DNA of 64,000 nucleotides from positions 146,990 to 210,989 of the forward strand of contig CAMDDB010000003.1 in the NCBI GenBank assembly GCA_945890865.1, read 5' to 3'. This stretch comes from Flavobacterium psychrophilum. Lineage in GTDB: Bacteria > Bacteroidota > Bacteroidia > Flavobacteriales > Flavobacteriaceae. The translations under genes and the position numbers were made by a program. The notes beneath the pieces are model-generated. The model was given only the letters and a program-made list of their open reading frames with translations. It searched no databases and was not told where the DNA came from. Of the stretch, positions 8,789 through 17,220 are shown piece by piece (within the stretch, counting starts at the first letter, position 1; every line of letters begins with the position of its first letter).

Positions 8789-8906
8789 GCTGATTAAAAA
8801 TTTGTATGCTGTGTTTCTTGAGTTTCTTAATCGGATAGAAAACGACAACAGTATTTTACATAATTGATTGTTACCTATTGGAAACTCTACTCCGCCAAAA
8901 GGTGCG

Positions 8907-8935
8907 CAAAGATACTATTTTTTGTTTATTCACAA
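8907..8935 (-). promoter_or_regulatory. Promoter of rpsA
   Basis: On the minus strand, TTG (8935-8933), an 18-base spacer and TATCTTTG (8914-8907) match the Bacteroidota -33/-7 consensus exactly. The leader to the start codon is about 115 bases. Confidence 0.75.
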
Positions 8936-8998
8936 AATTTTATCCACTTCTTTTACGGTAAGATCCCAGTAAAATTTTTCTAACTAAGTAATTTTAAA

Positions 8999-9006
8999 TA
9001 CATTTG
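8999..9006 (+). promoter_or_regulatory. -7 box upstream of the TlpA-like lipoprotein gene
   Basis: TACATTTG fits the TAnnTTTG consensus and lies 22 bases before the start codon. No TTG is present at the right distance upstream. Confidence 0.45.
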
Positions 9007-9028
9007 CACCGAATCAAATTAATCTAAA

Positions 9029-10168
9029 ATGAAAAAAATAACCTTATTAGTTGCCAGCACAGTAGTTTTATTTTCGTGCAACAACTTAAAAGACAATGAA
9101 TTTTTAATCAATGGAACCGCAGAAGGTGTCAAAAATGGTAAAAAAGTATTTGTAGAAATTCAGAGTGAAACCGGAATGATTGCAAAAGATACTGCGACAA
9201 TCGAAAATGGAAAATTTGAATTAAAAGGAATCTCTGAAAACGTAGATTTAGGTTTTATTCGAATTGAAGATGAAAACATCAATTTACCTTTAATTTTAGA
9301 AGAAGGAAATATTTCAGTGGTAATCAAAACGGATACTATTATTAATTCTTCAATTGGCGGAACAGAAAACAATGATAAGTTTCAGTCTTTTAATGATGCT
9401 TCAAAAGTAGTTGTTAATAAGAAAATGAAATTTGAAAAAGCAAATCTTGAACGCATTACAACGGCAAAAAAAGCAAATGATACAGCTACCGTAAATCAAA
9501 TCATGAAAGAATACGGTACGTTTCAAGAAGATTTGAATAAAGTGTCTAAAAACTTTATCAAAAACAACCCAAAGGCATACTTATCTGTTTTATTGTTAGA
9601 AAATTTCTTAATGAGACAATATTTAACTGCAGAGGAAATTAAAGACTATTTTGCTAAAATTGATAAAAGCTTATTGAATACTAAAAGTGCTAAAAACATC
9701 AAAAAAGTACTAGACGCCATAAAAGATGATCCGGCTACTAAAGTAGAAGTGGGCAGTAAAGCTCCTGTATTTGCAGCAAACAACCCCGAAGGAAAGAAAA
9801 TTTCCCTACAAGAAGCAATGGGCAAAGTAACCCTTATTGATTTTTGGGCTTCTTGGTGCGGGCCCTGCAGAGCTGAAAACCCAAATGTAGTGGCATTGTA
9901 CAAAGAATTGCATGCTAAAGGATTAAATATCATTGGTGTTTCTTTAGATAAAGACGCTGCAAAATGGAAAGAAGCTATTTCAAAAGACGGTTTAGTATGG
10001 CCCCAAATTTCAAATCTTAAATTTTGGGACGAACCGATTGCAAAACAATACAATGTGCAATCAATACCCGCAACTTTTATTTTAGATGCAACGGGAACTA
10101 TTGTCGCTAAAGATTTAAAAGGTGCCGCTTTAAAAGCAAAAATAATCGAACTTTTAAATGCCAAATAA
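9029..10168 (+). CDS. DUF4369/TlpA-type thioredoxin-like lipoprotein
   Basis: A 379-residue exported thiol-disulfide protein. The N-terminus is a lipoprotein signal peptide with the lipidated cysteine at C17 (VVLFSC). Residues about 25-130 form a DUF4369-like beta domain (FLINGTAEGVKNGKKVFVEI), 130-235 are helical, and 240-379 form an AhpC/TSA-TlpA thioredoxin fold with the active site FWASWCGPCRAENP near residue 275-285 and the cis-Pro segment SIPATFILD. Proteins of this architecture sit in the Bacteroidota periplasm and reduce or oxidise exported thiols. It is monocistronic, with a terminator 23 bases downstream. Confidence 0.87.
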   Translation: MKKITLLVASTVVLFSCNNLKDNEFLINGTAEGVKNGKKVFVEIQSETGMIAKDTATIENGKFELKGISENVDLGFIRIEDENINLPLILEEGNISVVIKTDTIINSSIGGTENNDKFQSFNDASKVVVNKKMKFEKANLERITTAKKANDTATVNQIMKEYGTFQEDLNKVSKNFIKNNPKAYLSVLLLENFLMRQYLTAEEIKDYFAKIDKSLLNTKSAKNIKKVLDAIKDDPATKVEVGSKAPVFAANNPEGKKISLQEAMGKVTLIDFWASWCGPCRAENPNVVALYKELHAKGLNIIGVSLDKDAAKWKEAISKDGLVWPQISNLKFWDEPIAKQYNVQSIPATFILDATGTIVAKDLKGAALKAKIIELLNAK

Positions 10169-10190
10169 AACATTTAATATATAAAATGAT

Positions 10191-10216
10191 AAAATCTCCT
10201 TCGGGAGATTTTTTTT
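10191..10216 (+). terminator. Rho-independent terminator with UUCG tetraloop
   Basis: Stem AAAATCTCC (10191-10199) / GGAGATTTT (10204-10212) closes a C(UUCG)G tetraloop and runs into a T-tract. It ends the TlpA-like gene. Confidence 0.85.
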
Positions 10217-10271
10217 GCTTTTACCACACCGATCATCAGCAAAAACTCAAAAAAAATAGACAATAATCTCT

Positions 10272-10301
10272 TTGTTTCTTCTAAAAACAATTTTATATTT
10301 G
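10272..10301 (+). promoter_or_regulatory. Promoter of tRNA-Tyr
   Basis: TTG (10272-10274), a 19-base spacer and TATATTTG (10294-10301), 30 bases before the tRNA. The same boxes and spacing occur in front of the tRNA-Ser in this window. Confidence 0.7.
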
Positions 10302-10331
10302 CGACCGTTTAGCCTGAAAAGCTAATGGATT

Positions 10332-10413
10332 GGGGAGATACTCAAGCGGCCAACGAGGGCGGACTGTAAATCCGCTGATTACATCTTCGCAGGTTCGAAT
10401 CCTGCTCTCCCCA
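10332..10413 (+). tRNA. tRNA-Tyr(GTA)
   Basis: An 82-base class II tRNA. The acceptor stem GGGGAGA / TCTCCCC is perfect, the anticodon stem GCGGA/TCCGC encloses the loop with GTA at 10366-10368, a long variable arm follows (GATTACATCTTCGC region), and the T-arm is GCAGG-TTCGAAT-CCTGC. The encoded 3' end continues ACA; CCA is not fully encoded. Confidence 0.95.
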
Positions 10414-10504
10414 CAAGAGGATAGATCTTATTTTTCAAGGATTTTTCCTCTATTTTTTTCTACATGCTCTATACATTAACTATTCTATTAGAACTCAAAT
10501 TTCC

Positions 10505-10512
10505 TATATTTG
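10505..10512 (+). promoter_or_regulatory. -7 box of the pepT gene
   Basis: TATATTTG lies 16 bases before the pepT start codon and matches the TAnnTTTG consensus; the leader would be very short. No clear -33 element. Confidence 0.5.
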
Positions 10513-10528
10513 CATAAATTTTTAAAAC

Positions 10529-11767
10529 ATGCAACACATTATCGATCGCTTTATCAGCTATGTAACTATAGATACCGAATCAGATGCGAGTTCAAACACG
10601 ATTCCAAGCACCAAAAAACAATTGGACTTAGCCAACCTTTTGGTAAAAGAATTGAATGAAATAGGGATGACAGATGTAACCATCGATAAGAATGGATACG
10701 TAATGGCCACTTTGGAAAGCAATGTTAACCACTCGGTTCCCACTATTGGTTTTATTTCTCATTATGATACAACACCCGATTTTACTGGGGCAAATGTAAA
10801 ACCTCAAATTGTAACCAATTACGATGGTGGCAATATCATCTTAAATAAAAAACAAAACATTATACTGTCACCAACGTATTTTAAAGATTTGTTGCAATAC
10901 AAAGGGCAAACACTCATTACCACTGATGGTACTACCCTATTGGGCGCCGACGATAAAGCCGGGATAACCGAAATTGTATCGGCCATGGAATACCTAATTC
11001 AGCATCCCGAAATCAAACACGGAAAAATTCGAGTGGGATTTACACCCGATGAAGAAATTGGACGTGGAGCGCATCACTTTGACGTGGATCAATTTGGTTG
11101 TGAATGGGCATATACCATGGATGGAAGTCAGATTGGCGAACTTGAATATGAAAACTTTAATGCCGCAGGCGCTAAAATTACGTTCAAAGGTAAAAGTTTG
11201 CATCCAGGCTACGCCAAAGGAAAAATGATCAATTCGATGTTGTTGGCCAACCAATACATTTCAAAATTACCTAAAAACGAAATTCCAGAAAAAACCAGAG
11301 GATACGAAGGTTTTTATCATGTGGTAGGCATTACAGGAAGTATTGAAGAAACAGTGGTCGAACTGATTATTAGAGATCACAGTGCAAAAAAATTCAAAGA
11401 CCGTAAAGAATTTGTGCAGGATTTGGCCATCAAATTCAATAAAAAATGGAAAAAAAAATTTGGCGACGAAATTGTCATTGCCGAAGTGAAAGACCAATAC
11501 TACAACATGAAAGAAAAAGTAAAACCAGTTTTTCATATTGTAGAAATCGCCGAAAAAGCGATGAAAGAATTGGGTATCAAACCGTTAATTAAACCCATTC
11601 GCGGAGGAACCGACGGTTGCCAATTGTCCTATAAAGGATTGCCGTGCCCCAACATCTTTGCCGGTGGGCATAACTTTCACGGAAAATATGAATACGTCCC
11701 CGTGGAAAGCATGATGAAAGCCACTGAAGTCATCGTGAAAATCGCAGAACTTACCGCAAAAAAATAA
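10529..11767 (+). CDS. pepT: Peptidase T (tripeptide aminopeptidase, M20 family)
   Basis: A 412-residue cytoplasmic di-zinc aminopeptidase that removes the N-terminal residue of tripeptides. Metal and catalytic motifs are visible in order: [10 protein letters not shown] (His ligand and catalytic Asp), [13 protein letters not shown] (bridging Asp), [15 protein letters not shown] (catalytic Glu and Glu ligand), YTMDGSQ (Asp ligand) and [15 protein letters not shown] (C-terminal His ligand). The middle (residues about 210-325) is the dimerisation lid domain. Length equals that of the family. It stands alone behind its own -7 box, with a peptidase gene following 30 bases later. Confidence 0.93.
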   Translation: MQHIIDRFISYVTIDTESDASSNTIPSTKKQLDLANLLVKELNEIGMTDVTIDKNGYVMATLESNVNHSVPTIGFISHYDTTPDFTGANVKPQIVTNYDGGNIILNKKQNIILSPTYFKDLLQYKGQTLITTDGTTLLGADDKAGITEIVSAMEYLIQHPEIKHGKIRVGFTPDEEIGRGAHHFDVDQFGCEWAYTMDGSQIGELEYENFNAAGAKITFKGKSLHPGYAKGKMINSMLLANQYISKLPKNEIPEKTRGYEGFYHVVGITGSIEETVVELIIRDHSAKKFKDRKEFVQDLAIKFNKKWKKKFGDEIVIAEVKDQYYNMKEKVKPVFHIVEIAEKAMKELGIKPLIKPIRGGTDGCQLSYKGLPCPNIFAGGHNFHGKYEYVPVESMMKATEVIVKIAELTAKK

Positions 11768-11797
11768 TTCGTATAACTCCATAATTTCAAAAACAAT

Positions 11798-14032
11798 ATG
11801 TTTTTAACAACCGTAAAAAAAAGTAGCGCTCTCCTATTGCTAATGGTTTCAATCGTTAGTTTTGGACAAGAAAAACATTTAAAAAACATCCAACAACTTA
11901 CCTTTGGTGGTGACAATGCTGAGGCCTATTTCAGTCCGAAAGGCGACAAATTAACGCTTCAAGTAACCAACAAAGCTTTTGGTGTTTCGTGTGACCAAAT
12001 TTTCATGTTGGACTTACAAGCGAAAGAATTCAATGAAAAAAGCTTGCAGTTGGTTTCCACCGGAAAAGGAAGAACTACTTGTTCGTATTACATGCCCGAT
12101 GGAAAACACATCTTATATGCGTCCACTCATGCAGCCGATCACGCCTGCCCTGCGCCACCAAAACCAATTGAGGGTAAATATCTGTGGGCTATCTATCCCG
12201 AATTTGATATTTATATCGCCGACTTAAAAGGAAACATCACCAAACAGTTGACGAACAGTCCGGGTTATGATGCCGAAGCGGTAGTTTCTCCCGACGGTAA
12301 AAAAATTGCTTTTACCAGTATCCGAAGTGGCGATTTAGAATTGTATACCATGGATATCGACGGCAGCAATTTAAAACAAATTACTTCGGGCTTAGGCTAT
12401 GATGGCGGTTGTTTTTTCTCGCACGATAGTAAAAAATTAGTATTCCGTTCGTCTCGACCAAAAACAGAGGAAGCCATTAAAGAATACAAAGATTTATTGG
12501 CGCAAAACTTGGTAGCGCCTTCCGAAATGGAAATTTATACGTATAACATAGACGGTTCCAATTTAAAGCAAATCACTAATTTAGGAAAAGCCAACTGGGC
12601 ACCGTTCTTTCATCCATCCGATCAAAAAATTATCTTTTCATCCAATCATCATTCAACAAGAGGCTATGATTTTCAGTTGTTCATGATTGATTTAAATGGT
12701 GAAAACTTAGAGCAAATTACCTATCAAAGTGAATTCAATGCGTTTCCAATGTTTTCACCTGACGGAAAAAAATTGGTCTTCTCAAGCAACAGAATGCAAA
12801 GCAAACCGAGAGAAACCAATGTATTCATTGCCGATTGGATCGAAGGCGATGCTGCCGAACTGGCGCAACCTAGCACTTTGAAAAGACACATCAGCTACTT
12901 GGCTTCAGACGAATTGCAAGGGCGTTTAACCGGTTCTTCGGGTGAAAAAAGAGCGGCCGATTATATTGCTAAAGAATTCAAAACTTTGGGATTAAAACCT
13001 TATGCCAACAACAGCTATTTTCAAACGTTCAACTACAAAGTAAAATTAAACCCACACGCTACCGATGGCTCGGGTGATAAAGCCAACAACGGTACCAATG
13101 TCATAGCCTTTTTAGACAATAAAGCGGCGAAAACCATTGTCATTGGAGCACATTACGACCATTTGGGCTTGAACGAGCACAACCATTCGACCAAACCCAA
13201 TTCGCAAGGCGAAATTCACAACGGAGCCGACGACAATGCTTCGGGTGTAGCCGGTGTATTAGAATTGGCACGCATGTATGCCCAAAACAAAACCAAAGAA
13301 CCTGTAAACTATATTTTTGCGCTATTCTCGGGAGAGGAAGACGGATTAATTGGTTCAAAACACATGGCCGAATCCTTAAAAACATACCACCCTAACGTGG
13401 TGACCATGATCAACATGGACATGATCGGTCGTTTAGACAAAGACAAAAGTTTAGTAGTAGGTGGTGTAGGTACAGCAGCCGATTTCACAGCGATTGTAAA
13501 CAAAAACAAACCGGCTGGGTTTAATGTAACCCTAGACAATACAGGGCAAGGACCATCAGATCATACGTCGTTTTATTTAAAAAACATCCCAGTGTTGTAT
13601 TTCTTTACAGGAACGCACAACGACTACCACAAACCAAGTGACGACGAAGAAAAAATCAACTATTATGGCGTGCGCAATATTGTAGATTATGTATTTAGAG
13701 TGGCGAATGAAGTTGCGACTTTGGATACCTTAACGTTTACCAAAACCGCTATGAACTCTGAAAAAGTGGTACCCAAATACAAAGTTACTTTAGGTATCAT
13801 GCCCGATTACAGTGACCAGGGAGACGGCTTGCACATTGATGGCGTAACCGATAATAGACCGGCTCATGCGGCTGGAATTTTAGCCGGAGACGTGTTGGTA
13901 AAAATAGGCGATTGCGAGATCAAAGAAGTATACAGCTATATGGACTGCTTGGCAAAATTAACAGCAGGCGATGTCAAAGAAGTTAAAGTATTGAGAGAAG
14001 GCAAACCGATGACCTTTACGGTGAAATTCTAG
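11798..14032 (+). CDS. Secreted M28 metallopeptidase with PD40/TolB-like propeller and PDZ domain
   Basis: A 744-residue exported protein with signal peptide cleaved near IVSFGQEK. Residues about 30-340 are TolB-like PD40 beta-propeller blades (repeated FSPDGKKLVFSSNR-type motifs). Residues about 355-640 are an M28 aminopeptidase: VIGAHYDHLG (His), NGADDNASGV (bridging Asp), FSGEEDGLIGS (Glu-Glu), INMDMIGRL (Asp) and GTHNDYHKPSDD (His). The C-terminus is a PDZ domain (DGVTDNRPAHAAGILAGDVLVKIGD). It probably degrades peptides outside the inner membrane, with propeller and PDZ domains positioning the substrate. It follows pepT by 30 bases. Confidence 0.9.
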   Translation: MFLTTVKKSSALLLLMVSIVSFGQEKHLKNIQQLTFGGDNAEAYFSPKGDKLTLQVTNKAFGVSCDQIFMLDLQAKEFNEKSLQLVSTGKGRTTCSYYMPDGKHILYASTHAADHACPAPPKPIEGKYLWAIYPEFDIYIADLKGNITKQLTNSPGYDAEAVVSPDGKKIAFTSIRSGDLELYTMDIDGSNLKQITSGLGYDGGCFFSHDSKKLVFRSSRPKTEEAIKEYKDLLAQNLVAPSEMEIYTYNIDGSNLKQITNLGKANWAPFFHPSDQKIIFSSNHHSTRGYDFQLFMIDLNGENLEQITYQSEFNAFPMFSPDGKKLVFSSNRMQSKPRETNVFIADWIEGDAAELAQPSTLKRHISYLASDELQGRLTGSSGEKRAADYIAKEFKTLGLKPYANNSYFQTFNYKVKLNPHATDGSGDKANNGTNVIAFLDNKAAKTIVIGAHYDHLGLNEHNHSTKPNSQGEIHNGADDNASGVAGVLELARMYAQNKTKEPVNYIFALFSGEEDGLIGSKHMAESLKTYHPNVVTMINMDMIGRLDKDKSLVVGGVGTAADFTAIVNKNKPAGFNVTLDNTGQGPSDHTSFYLKNIPVLYFFTGTHNDYHKPSDDEEKINYYGVRNIVDYVFRVANEVATLDTLTFTKTAMNSEKVVPKYKVTLGIMPDYSDQGDGLHIDGVTDNRPAHAAGILAGDVLVKIGDCEIKEVYSYMDCLAKLTAGDVKEVKVLREGKPMTFTVKF

Positions 14033-14080
14033 GTTTTAACGACACATAGTTACCTAATAGCCCAGATTTACAATCCGTGC

Positions 14081-14118
14081 AAAAAAAAAGCCGAACTCCA
14101 ATTGAAGTTCGGCTTTAT
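14081..14118. terminator. Bidirectional rho-independent terminator
   Basis: A 10-bp stem AAGCCGAACT (14088-14097) / AGTTCGGCTT (14106-14115) is preceded by a run of nine As, strong on the minus strand, and followed by TTTATTA. It separates the M28 peptidase from convergent yajC. Confidence 0.8.
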
Positions 14119-14135
14119 TAGTTGTAAGCTATGAA

Positions 14136-14405
14136 TTATTTCGCAGCTAATTTTGCACTCAATTCAGAAGAAATCGCTGATTTTTCCATTTTGATTTTTC
14201 CGGCCATGGTTTCTACTACTACCGTATCGTCATTCATTTCGGCAATTTTACCATGAATCCCCGATTTGGTAATGATGCGATCCCCAGCTTTCAATCCGTT
14301 TTCAAACGCTTTTTCTTTTTTGGCTCTTTGCTGTTGTGGTCGTATTAATAAAAAGTAAAAAACCGCAATCATCAGTACCAATTGCATTATTAAAGTTGCA
14401 TTCAT
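14136..14405 (-). CDS. yajC: Preprotein translocase subunit YajC
   Basis: An 89-residue single-pass membrane protein of the Sec-accessory SecDF-YajC complex. The N-terminal helix (LIMQLVLMIAVFYFLLIRPQQQRAKKEK) carries the signature FYFLLIRPQQQR, followed by a small KOW-like beta domain (GDRIITKSGIHGKIAEMNDD). It starts 4 bases after the DUF1573 gene and closes the nusB-DUF1573-yajC unit. Confidence 0.93.
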   Translation of the reverse strand: MNATLIMQLVLMIAVFYFLLIRPQQQRAKKEKAFENGLKAGDRIITKSGIHGKIAEMNDDTVVVETMAGKIKMEKSAISSELSAKLAAK

Positions 14406-14409
14406 AAGT

Positions 14410-14886
14410 TTATTTTTTAGTGGTTAAAATCCCATCTTTTGGGGTTACATTTGCTTTAATTTCTAGGGTTTCCATACCGGTTTCTGTGTTGGTAACCAGC
14501 GTAACCGTTTTCATTTGTGCACCCGGTTTTCCATTGGAATCAAAAGAAACAAGTATAGGTGCTGAGGCACCCGGCTTAATGGGTCCGTTTGGTGGTTCTG
14601 GAACGGTACATCCGCAACTTCCTTTTGCATCACTAATGATCAAATCTACTGTACCTTCATTAGTAACCATAAATGTTGTTTTTACTACATCGCCTTCGTT
14701 GATCACGCCAAAATTATGCACCAATTTGTCAAATTTAATTTTTGGAAATACGGTACGCAATGAATTTTGAATGGCTATTGCAGCTTCATCATCTGCCGTA
14801 ATTTTATCGGCAGCACTTTCTTTTTTACACGAAGTAGTCATTAAAACTACTGAGAGGGCCAATAACCCCATTGATTTTTTAATCAT
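14410..14886 (-). CDS. DUF1573 domain lipoprotein
   Basis: A 158-residue exported protein with a lipoprotein signal (LMTTSCKKES, C20). The mature part is one DUF1573 immunoglobulin-like domain of the ASH/MSP type: KLVHNFGVINEGDVVKTTF then GSCGCTVPEPP and PGASAPILVSFDSNGKPG. The function is unknown; such domains are common on Bacteroidota envelope proteins. It lies between nusB (12 bases) and yajC (4 bases), an order I know from other Flavobacteriia. Confidence 0.85.
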   Translation of the reverse strand: MIKKSMGLLALSVVLMTTSCKKESAADKITADDEAAIAIQNSLRTVFPKIKFDKLVHNFGVINEGDVVKTTFMVTNEGTVDLIISDAKGSCGCTVPEPPNGPIKPGASAPILVSFDSNGKPGAQMKTVTLVTNTETGMETLEIKANVTPKDGILTTKK

Positions 14887-14898
14887 ACTATTTCAATT

Positions 14899-15840
14899 TT
14901 ATAATAAACCTCTACCCGATTTTGTGAGTCTTTTATCTTTTTCAAACTCTTTTACCAAGTTGTCTAAAATTCCGTTGATAAAAATACTACTTTTTGGCGT
15001 AGAATACTCTTTTGCAATTTCTAAATATTCGTTAATGGTAACTTTGGTTGGAATGGAAGGAAATTTCAACAATTCGCAAATTGCCATTTTTAAAATGATG
15101 GTGTCAATTTCGGCAATACGATCAACGTCCCAATTAGGTGTTTTATCGATATATTCCTTTGATAATTCTGCTTCATTAAGCACCGTTTTCCGGAACAAAT
15201 TCGTTACAAATTCTTTATCATCATCGTCTTTATAGACCTCTGGAATGATTAATGAATCCGTTTCTGATTTTAATTGTTTGATTTGTTTTAAAATTAACGT
15301 GTTGATTCCTGGTAAATCATCTAACCAAGTAAGCTTATGATCTTCTAAATAATCGTATAATTTTTCGCTGGGTGCAATTATCTCTGTATATAATTCAGCT
15401 AAAAAATTACGATCCTCCTCAAAACTTGAGGTAGCAACTTTCATGAAGTTTTGATATAACTTACTGTCTTTAATCGATTCAATTAAATACAAAATGATAT
15501 CATCATTTTGTTGCCAATTATTAATTTTGCGCTCTTTCAATGCCTGTTCTAAAGCTTTTGAAGAAGACAAAGCCATCAAAACTCTGTTGTGAACAAATTT
15601 CAAACTGGGATTACGTTCTTCTTTAGTAGCCAAATGTTTTTTTGAAGCGATAGCAATATACAATTCTTCTTTCTTTTTAGTCTCAACCAAGGCCGAAAGC
15701 AATAATAGATACAAATCTTGTGTATTTTCTATACTTTGGAATAAAAATTTTTCTTCTTTATCCAATTGATCCGACTGGTGCTGGTGCATAACATAAATGC
15801 TTTGCATGACTTTGATTCGGATATGTCTTCTATTTAACAT
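14899..15840 (-). CDS. nusB: Transcription antitermination factor NusB (long Bacteroidota form)
   Basis: A 313-residue cytoplasmic RNA-binding protein, more than twice the length of E. coli NusB (139). It keeps the N-terminal RRHIRIKVMQSIYVMHQ helix and the C-terminal core (NWDVDRIAEIDTIILKMAICELLKFPSIPTKVTINEYLEIAKEYS and SSIFINGILDNLVKEF), separated by about 150 extra helical residues. With NusE it loads on boxA RNA to keep rRNA transcription processive. It heads the unit with DUF1573 and yajC. Confidence 0.92.
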   Translation of the reverse strand: MLNRRHIRIKVMQSIYVMHQHQSDQLDKEEKFLFQSIENTQDLYLLLLSALVETKKKEELYIAIASKKHLATKEERNPSLKFVHNRVLMALSSSKALEQALKERKINNWQQNDDIILYLIESIKDSKLYQNFMKVATSSFEEDRNFLAELYTEIIAPSEKLYDYLEDHKLTWLDDLPGINTLILKQIKQLKSETDSLIIPEVYKDDDDKEFVTNLFRKTVLNEAELSKEYIDKTPNWDVDRIAEIDTIILKMAICELLKFPSIPTKVTINEYLEIAKEYSTPKSSIFINGILDNLVKEFEKDKRLTKSGRGLL

Positions 15841-15867
15841 ACTAATTAAGAACTTTATAAAAATTAG

Positions 15868-15893
15868 AAAGCGAAAGTAATTTCACTTTCGCT
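15868..15893 (-). terminator. Hairpin terminator of the amino-acid dehydrogenase gene
   Basis: Stem AGCGAAAGT / ACTTTCGCT (15870-15878 and 15885-15893) with a 6-base loop, followed on the minus strand by a T-rich but interrupted tract. It lies 32 bases beyond the dehydrogenase stop codon and just before nusB. Confidence 0.65.
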
Positions 15894-15924
15894 CTGCAAA
15901 AATACAATATTATTTTAAAAACTT

Positions 15925-17028
15925 TTACTTGCGTAATTCATTTTTTCGATCGTCAATTCGTTTTTGTGCCATAGACATCGCCGCTTGATGTGTTGTGATA
16001 TTATGTTGCTCCGCAAACTTGAAAATTTCCATCGATGTGTTGTAAATATTTTCGGTTTTTTCCATCACTTGCGCTCGAGTTAAATTAGCCAACTCAGAAT
16101 ACACATTAATTACACCGCCCGCGTTAATTAAAAAATCGGGAGCATATAAAATTCCCTTTTCTTTAAGTATAGCACCATGAATAACTTCATTAGCCAATTG
16201 ATTGTTGGCTGCACCAGCAATTACTTTAGCCTTAATTTTATTTATGGTAGCATCATTAATTGTTGCTCCTAATGCACAAGGTGCATAAATATCTACCTCA
16301 GCGCTGTATAAATCGGCACCCGTGAAAATTTTTGCCCCATATTTTGAGCTCACTTGTTGCAAACGGTCTTCATTAATATCAGAAATGGTAACCAATGCGC
16401 CACTTTCCGTTAAATGTTGCACCAATACTTCGCCTACATGACCAATACCTTGAACTAAAACTTTTTTACCTTCTAAATTATCTGAACCAAAACGGTATTT
16501 TGACGCCGCTTTTAAGCCCATAAAGACACCATAAGCCGTAATGGGCGATGGATTTCCAGAACCCCCTTTTTCTTCGGAAATACCGGTTACATATGGTGTT
16601 ACTTCACGAACGGTGTCCATGTCTTTGGTTTCCATACCCACATCTTCCGCCGTAATATATTTTCCGGATAAAGAATGAACATATTCGCCAAATTTCCGCA
16701 TCAATTCGGGTGTCTTTACTGTTTTAGCATCACCAATAATGACCGCTTTACCGCCACCTAGGTTTAAACCCGAAATCGAAGATTTAAATGACATACCACG
16801 CGACAAACGCAACACATCATTAAGTGCTTCCCATTCATTAGCATAATTCCACATGCGAGTACCCCCCAAAGCCGGACCTAAAACTGTATTATGAATTCCT
16901 ATAATTGCTTTTAATCCTGTATCTTTGTCGTTACAAAATACAACTTGTTCGTGACCATCAAAAGAAAGTTGACCAAAAACAGGGTCTACTTTATGAAGCT
17001 CATTGGCTTTAATTAAATCTGCTGTCAT
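15925..17028 (-). CDS. Glu/Leu/Phe/Val-type dehydrogenase
   Basis: A 367-residue cytoplasmic NAD(P)-dependent amino acid dehydrogenase that interconverts an amino acid (most likely a branched-chain one) and its 2-oxo acid. The substrate domain has GPALGGTRMW and the catalytic-lysine loop LGGGKAVIIGDAK; the Rossmann domain has VQGIGHVGEVLVQHL followed by ISDINEDRL. CALGATINDATI and GAANNQLA are typical for the leucine dehydrogenase branch. An upstream in-frame Met at 17070 would add MQSNFEYFLIKTHC; MTADLIKANELHKVDP is the better start. Its substrate is not decided by sequence alone. Confidence 0.88.
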   Translation of the reverse strand: MTADLIKANELHKVDPVFGQLSFDGHEQVVFCNDKDTGLKAIIGIHNTVLGPALGGTRMWNYANEWEALNDVLRLSRGMSFKSSISGLNLGGGKAVIIGDAKTVKTPELMRKFGEYVHSLSGKYITAEDVGMETKDMDTVREVTPYVTGISEEKGGSGNPSPITAYGVFMGLKAASKYRFGSDNLEGKKVLVQGIGHVGEVLVQHLTESGALVTISDINEDRLQQVSSKYGAKIFTGADLYSAEVDIYAPCALGATINDATINKIKAKVIAGAANNQLANEVIHGAILKEKGILYAPDFLINAGGVINVYSELANLTRAQVMEKTENIYNTSMEIFKFAEQHNITTHQAAMSMAQKRIDDRKNELRK

Positions 17029-17220
17029 GCAATGTGTTTTAATTAGAAAGTATTCAAAATTTGATTGCAATATTACGAATAATTTTAAATTGAATTAAAA
17101 ATATATCTATTTTTTAATAATTTAGCAATAAAATGTTATAAAAATAAATAATATCATATTATCATTACCTTAACAGATTATTGGAAATAATACGAAAATA
17201 GAACCACAACAAAGCATATA

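Noticed and set aside
9646..10173. Long reading frame on the minus strand within the TlpA-like gene
   Set aside because: It lies fully inside a clear plus-strand gene with TlpA motifs, has no homology pattern and no start signals; it is a shadow frame.
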